Part shown: one piece after another, positions 4,905 through 8,047 of the stretch
Layout: every line of letters starts with the position of its first letter
Numbering within the stretch: the first letter of the stretch is position 1
Origin: Actinomycetota bacterium
Lineage (GTDB): Bacteria > Actinomycetota > Nitriliruptoria > Euzebyales > Egibacteraceae
Direction: 5' to 3'
Assembly: GCA_019347785.1 (NCBI GenBank)
Contig: JAHWKQ010000096.1
Span: 1 to 8,047, forward strand
DNA: 8,047 nucleotides
Position numbers and translations under genes: made by a program
The notes under the pieces: generated by a model
The model's database searches: none
Told to the model about the DNA's origin: nothing
The model's input: only the letters and a program-made list of their open reading frames with translations

Positions 4905-7586
4905 ATGAGCGAGCGGCGCGCGGGCACGGCGGCGGCCACCGACCTGCCCACCAGCTACGACCCGGCCGAGGTCGAGGGCCGCGTGTACGCCTGGTGGGAG
5001 GAGAACGGCTTCTTCCACGCCGAGCCCGACGACCCGGGCGAGCCGTTCTGCATCATGCTGCCGCTGCCGAACGTGACCGGGGGTCTGCACCTCGGCCACG
5101 CGTTGAACCACAGCATCCCCGACGCGTTGATGCGCCGGCAGCGGATGCGCGGCGCCAACGCGATGTGGCAGCCGGGCACCGACCACGCGGGCATCCAGAC
5201 ACAGATCGTCGTCGAGCGGCAGCTCGCCGAGGAGGGGCTGTCACGCCACGACCTGGGCCGTGAGGCCTTCGTGGAGCGGGTGTGGCGCTGGCGGGAGGAG
5301 TCCGGCGGTCTGATCCTGCGCCAGATGCGCCGTCTCGGCGCGTCGTGCGATTGGCCCCGCGCGGTGTTCACGCTCGACGAGGCGTACGTCCGCGCGGTCC
5401 GCGAGGTGTTCTGCGCCTGGTACGAGCAGGGGCTGATCTACCGGGGCCACCGCATCATCAACTGGTGCCCGAGGTGCGGCACCGCCCTGTCCGACATCGA
5501 GGTCGACCACGTCGAGCACGACGGGGAGCTCGCCTACCTGCGCTATCCCGCCTGGGACGGCGGCGGGGGCGTCGTGGTGGCGACGACCCGCGCCGAGACG
5601 ATGCTCGGCGACACCGCGGTCGCGGTGCACCCCGAGGACGAGCGCTACCGGCACCTGGTCGGGACGACGCTGCGGCTGCCCCTGCTGGACAGACAGATGC
5701 CGGTCGTCGCGGACGAGGCCGTCGACCCGTCCTTCGGCACCGGCGCGGTCAAGGTCACGCCCGCCCACGACCCGAACGACTACGAGATCAGCCGGCGCCA
5801 CGGCCTGCCGGCGGTCGACGTGATGACCGACGAGGCCCGGATCAACCCCCACGGCGGCCCCTACGAGGGGCTGGACCGGTTCGAGGCGCGCGAACGGGTC
5901 AAGCGCGACCTCGACGCACAGGGGCTGCTGCAGCGCGTCGAGGCCCGCGAGCACCCCGTCGGCGTCTGCTCCCGCTGCGGCACGGTCGTCGAGCCGCGCC
6001 TGTCCGACCAGTGGTTCGTCGCGGTGGGTCCCCTCGCTGAACGAGCCATCGGGGCGGTGCGGGCCGGCCGCACCCGGTTCGTGCCCCCGCGGAACACCAG
6101 GGGCTTTCTGGCGTGGCTGGAGAACCTGCACGACTGGTGCATCTCCCGGCAGCTGTGGTGGGGCCACCGCATCCCGGCCTGGTACGACCGGGACGGCAAC
6201 GTCCACGTGCTGCGCGCCGACCCCACGCCCGAGGAGGCCGAGGCGAAGGGGCTCGTCCGCGACTCCGACGTGCTCGACACGTGGTTCTCGTCACAGCTAT
6301 GGCCGTTCGTGACGCTCGGGTGGGTGGGACCCGGCAGCGACACCCCGGCCCTGCGGACCTGGTACCCGACGACGGTGATGGTCACCGGCTACGACATCAA
6401 CACCTTCTGGGTCAGCCGGATGCTGATGTCGGGGCTGCACTTCCTCGACGAGGTGCCGTTCGAGGTCGTCGTCAACACCGGCCTCGTGCGCGACGAGCAC
6501 GGCAAGAAGATGTCGAAGTCGATCGGCAACGTCATCGACCCCCTCGATCTGATCGAGCGCTACGGGGCCGACGCGCTGCGGTTCGCCCTGCTGCGCGCCG
6601 CCGTGCCGGGAACCGACGTGCCGATCGCCGAGGAGTGGGTCGAGGGCGGCCGCCGGTTCGTGAACAAGCTGTGGAACGCCGCCCGCTTCGTCGTGCTCAA
6701 CCTTCACGGCGTCACCCCCGCCGACGGGCTGCCCGACGACCGCGAGCTGCGCCTGGAGGACCGCTGGATCCTGTCGCGGCTGGAGGCCGCCCGGGCCGCG
6801 GCCGAGGCCGGCTTCGGGGACTACGACCTGGCCGCCGCGGCCCGGGGGCTGTACCACTTCGTGTGGGACGAGTACTGCGACTGGTACCTGGAGCTGGCCA
6901 AGCCACGCGTGACGGGCCCGGCCGGCCAGGACGCGGACGCCGCCGCCGCCAGGCGGGTGCTGGCCTGTGTCCTCGACCAGGTCCTGCGCCTGCTGCACCC
7001 TTTGATGCCGTTCGTCACCGAGGAGACCTGGCGCATCCTCAACCGCCCGGACGGCCGCACCAGCGTGATGCGCGCCGCATGGCCGGAGCCGTCACCGGCG
7101 CGCCGCGACGAGCGGGCCGACGCCGCCATGGGCGCCCTGCAGGAGGCGGTCACCGAGCTGCGGCGCTTCCGCCACGAGCATCGCCTGAACCCCTCGGCGC
7201 GCATGGAGGTCGTCGCCGTCGCCACCGACGGCGCCCGTGGCGTCCTGGAGGCCGGCGTCGACGGAATCCGCCGCCTGGCGGGCGTGGGGCAGTGGACCTT
7301 CGCCGACTCGCCGCCGTCGGACGGGCCGGTCGGCAAGGTGCTGTCGGCGGGCGCCGAGCTGTACATCCCGCTGAGCGGGCTCGTCGACCTCGACGAGGAG
7401 CGGCGCCGGCTGCGCCGGGAGCTGGAGCGCGCGCGGGCCGAGGTCCGCCGGGCGGAGCGCAAGCTGGGCAACCACGGCTTCACGGCCAAGGCGCCGGCGG
7501 CGGTGGTGCGCTCCGAGCGCGACAAGCTCGCCGGATGGCGGGCGACGGCGGACACGCTGGCGGCCCAGCTGGAGAGCCTGGGATAG
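4905..7586 (+). CDS. valS: Valyl-tRNA synthetase (ValRS)
   Basis: Class I aminoacyl-tRNA synthetase that charges tRNA-Val in the cytoplasm and hydrolyses mischarged Thr-tRNA. The 893 residues match the family length. The Rossmann fold carries the HIGH-type motif as HLGH (62-65) after PLPNVTGG, and KMSKS (535-539). GTDHAGIQTQ (91-100) and WCPRCGT (187-193, a Cys pair for zinc) follow the first motif; a second Cys pair, CSRCGT, is at 355-360. The editing domain includes TTRAETMLGDTAVAVHP (227-243) and PAHDPNDYE (286-294). The anticodon-binding domain begins near FVNKLWNAARFV (585-596), and a charged coiled-coil arm (about 826-893), typical of ValRS, closes the protein. The ATG at 4905 was chosen because ValRS resemblance begins just after it and a -10 box sits directly upstream. 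The frame is open back to 4728, but that part runs through another gene and has no ribosome binding site. The small departures PLPNVTG (usually PPPNVTG) and DINTFW (usually DIIFFW) are noted. It probably shares a transcript with folC, two bases downstream. Confidence 0.98.
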   Translation: MSERRAGTAAATDLPTSYDPAEVEGRVYAWWEENGFFHAEPDDPGEPFCIMLPLPNVTGGLHLGHALNHSIPDALMRRQRMRGANAMWQPGTDHAGIQTQIVVERQLAEEGLSRHDLGREAFVERVWRWREESGGLILRQMRRLGASCDWPRAVFTLDEAYVRAVREVFCAWYEQGLIYRGHRIINWCPRCGTALSDIEVDHVEHDGELAYLRYPAWDGGGGVVVATTRAETMLGDTAVAVHPEDERYRHLVGTTLRLPLLDRQMPVVADEAVDPSFGTGAVKVTPAHDPNDYEISRRHGLPAVDVMTDEARINPHGGPYEGLDRFEARERVKRDLDAQGLLQRVEAREHPVGVCSRCGTVVEPRLSDQWFVAVGPLAERAIGAVRAGRTRFVPPRNTRGFLAWLENLHDWCISRQLWWGHRIPAWYDRDGNVHVLRADPTPEEAEAKGLVRDSDVLDTWFSSQLWPFVTLGWVGPGSDTPALRTWYPTTVMVTGYDINTFWVSRMLMSGLHFLDEVPFEVVVNTGLVRDEHGKKMSKSIGNVIDPLDLIERYGADALRFALLRAAVPGTDVPIAEEWVEGGRRFVNKLWNAARFVVLNLHGVTPADGLPDDRELRLEDRWILSRLEAARAAAEAGFGDYDLAAAARGLYHFVWDEYCDWYLELAKPRVTGPAGQDADAAAARRVLACVLDQVLRLLHPLMPFVTEETWRILNRPDGRTSVMRAAWPEPSPARRDERADAAMGALQEAVTELRRFRHEHRLNPSARMEVVAVATDGARGVLEAGVDGIRRLAGVGQWTFADSPPSDGPVGKVLSAGAELYIPLSGLVDLDEERRRLRRELERARAEVRRAERKLGNHGFTAKAPAAVVRSERDKLAGWRATADTLAAQLESLG

Positions 7587-7588
7587 CC

Positions 7589-8047
7589 GTGCCCGCCGAC
7601 GAGCGGTACGAGGCGTCCCTGCGCGCGCTCGAGGCGCGCGTCCCGTCGCGGATGGTGCCCGACCTGGACCGGATCACGACGCTGTGCGAGCTGCTGGGGC
7701 GCCCCGACCAGGCCTACCCGGCGGTGCGGATCACGGGCACCAACGGCAAGACCAGCGTGGCCGCCATGGTGACGTCGCTGCTGGGGGCGCTGGGGCTGAC
7801 CGCCGGCACGTACACGTCCCCCCATCTGCAGGACGTCCGTGAGCGCATCCGGGTGGCCGGGGAGCCGATCAGCCCCGAGGACGTCGTCGCCGGCCTGTCG
7901 TACCTGGAGCTGTTCCTGGCCGAGGTGGACGCGCGCCTGCCCGATCCGGTCACCTACTTCGAGGTGCTCACCGCGCTGGCCTACGTCCACTTCGCCGACG
8001 CCCCGGCCGACGCCGCCGTGCTCGAGGTCGGCATGGGCGGGCGATGG
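7589..8047 (+). CDS. folC: FolC, dihydrofolate synthase/folylpolyglutamate synthase (3' partial)
   Basis: Mur-ligase-family enzyme of folate metabolism that joins glutamate to dihydropteroate and/or extends the polyglutamate tail of folates, using ATP. The first 153 residues are visible. They include the N-terminal RMVPDLDRITTLCELLG (21-37), the nucleotide-binding loop ITGTNGKTS (48-56), the family signature TSPHL (76-80) followed by RERIRV (84-89), TYFEVLTALAY (122-132) and EVGMGGRW (146-153) at the window end. The start is a GTG two bases after the valS stop; it gives a normal FolC N-terminus, and GGAGAG (7571-7576), twelve bases away, is a possible but distant ribosome binding site. The tight spacing suggests translational coupling with valS. 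The gene is cut only by the window edge, and no defect is seen. Confidence 0.95.
   Translation, partial: MPADERYEASLRALEARVPSRMVPDLDRITTLCELLGRPDQAYPAVRITGTNGKTSVAAMVTSLLGALGLTAGTYTSPHLQDVRERIRVAGEPISPEDVVAGLSYLELFLAEVDARLPDPVTYFEVLTALAYVHFADAPADAAVLEVGMGGRW

Overview
The window is very GC-rich, densely packed and coded entirely on the + strand. The order clpX, [sugar cassette], valS, folC, the strong G/C bias at third codon positions and an apparently leaderless valS start all suggest an actinobacterium (Actinomycetota). A deep-branching lineage is possible, but that is only a guess. No RNA gene, insertion sequence, integrase or CRISPR array is visible.

Layout. 3-731: C-terminal part of ClpX, cut by the window edge. 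732-820: an 89-base gap with imperfect inverted repeats, the only place where a promoter for the following cassette could sit outside a gene. 821-4666: a five-gene cassette for amino-sugar uptake and use. It holds a two-SIS-domain protein resembling NagB-II glucosamine-6-phosphate deaminase, an uncharacterised barrel-like protein of a family I associate with PTS loci, and PTS components IIB, IIA and IIC as three separate polypeptides. The IIC closely resembles the membrane part of the N-acetylglucosamine transporter NagE. 4690-4881: a small membrane protein of the PLDc_N type. 4905-7586: valyl-tRNA synthetase. 7589-8047: start of folC, cut by the window edge.

How it fits together. IIA passes phosphate from HPr (not in the window) to IIB. 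IIB phosphorylates the sugar brought in by IIC, and the SIS protein would turn glucosamine-6-phosphate into fructose-6-phosphate and ammonia. A deacetylase (NagA), EI, HPr and a dedicated regulator are not in the window. The cassette sits between housekeeping genes that I recall as close neighbours in many actinobacteria, so it looks like an accessory insertion.

The most striking observation is an in-frame TAG at codon 42 of the IIB gene (2889-2891). The rest of the domain, 39 further codons, continues in the same frame with a well conserved sequence up to its own TAG. Relatives have glutamate at this place as I recall them, so one base change (GAG to TAG) explains it. It is a recent nonsense mutation, a base-calling error or, less likely, a site of stop-codon readthrough. 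Because IIB is needed for transport, this decides whether the whole cassette works.
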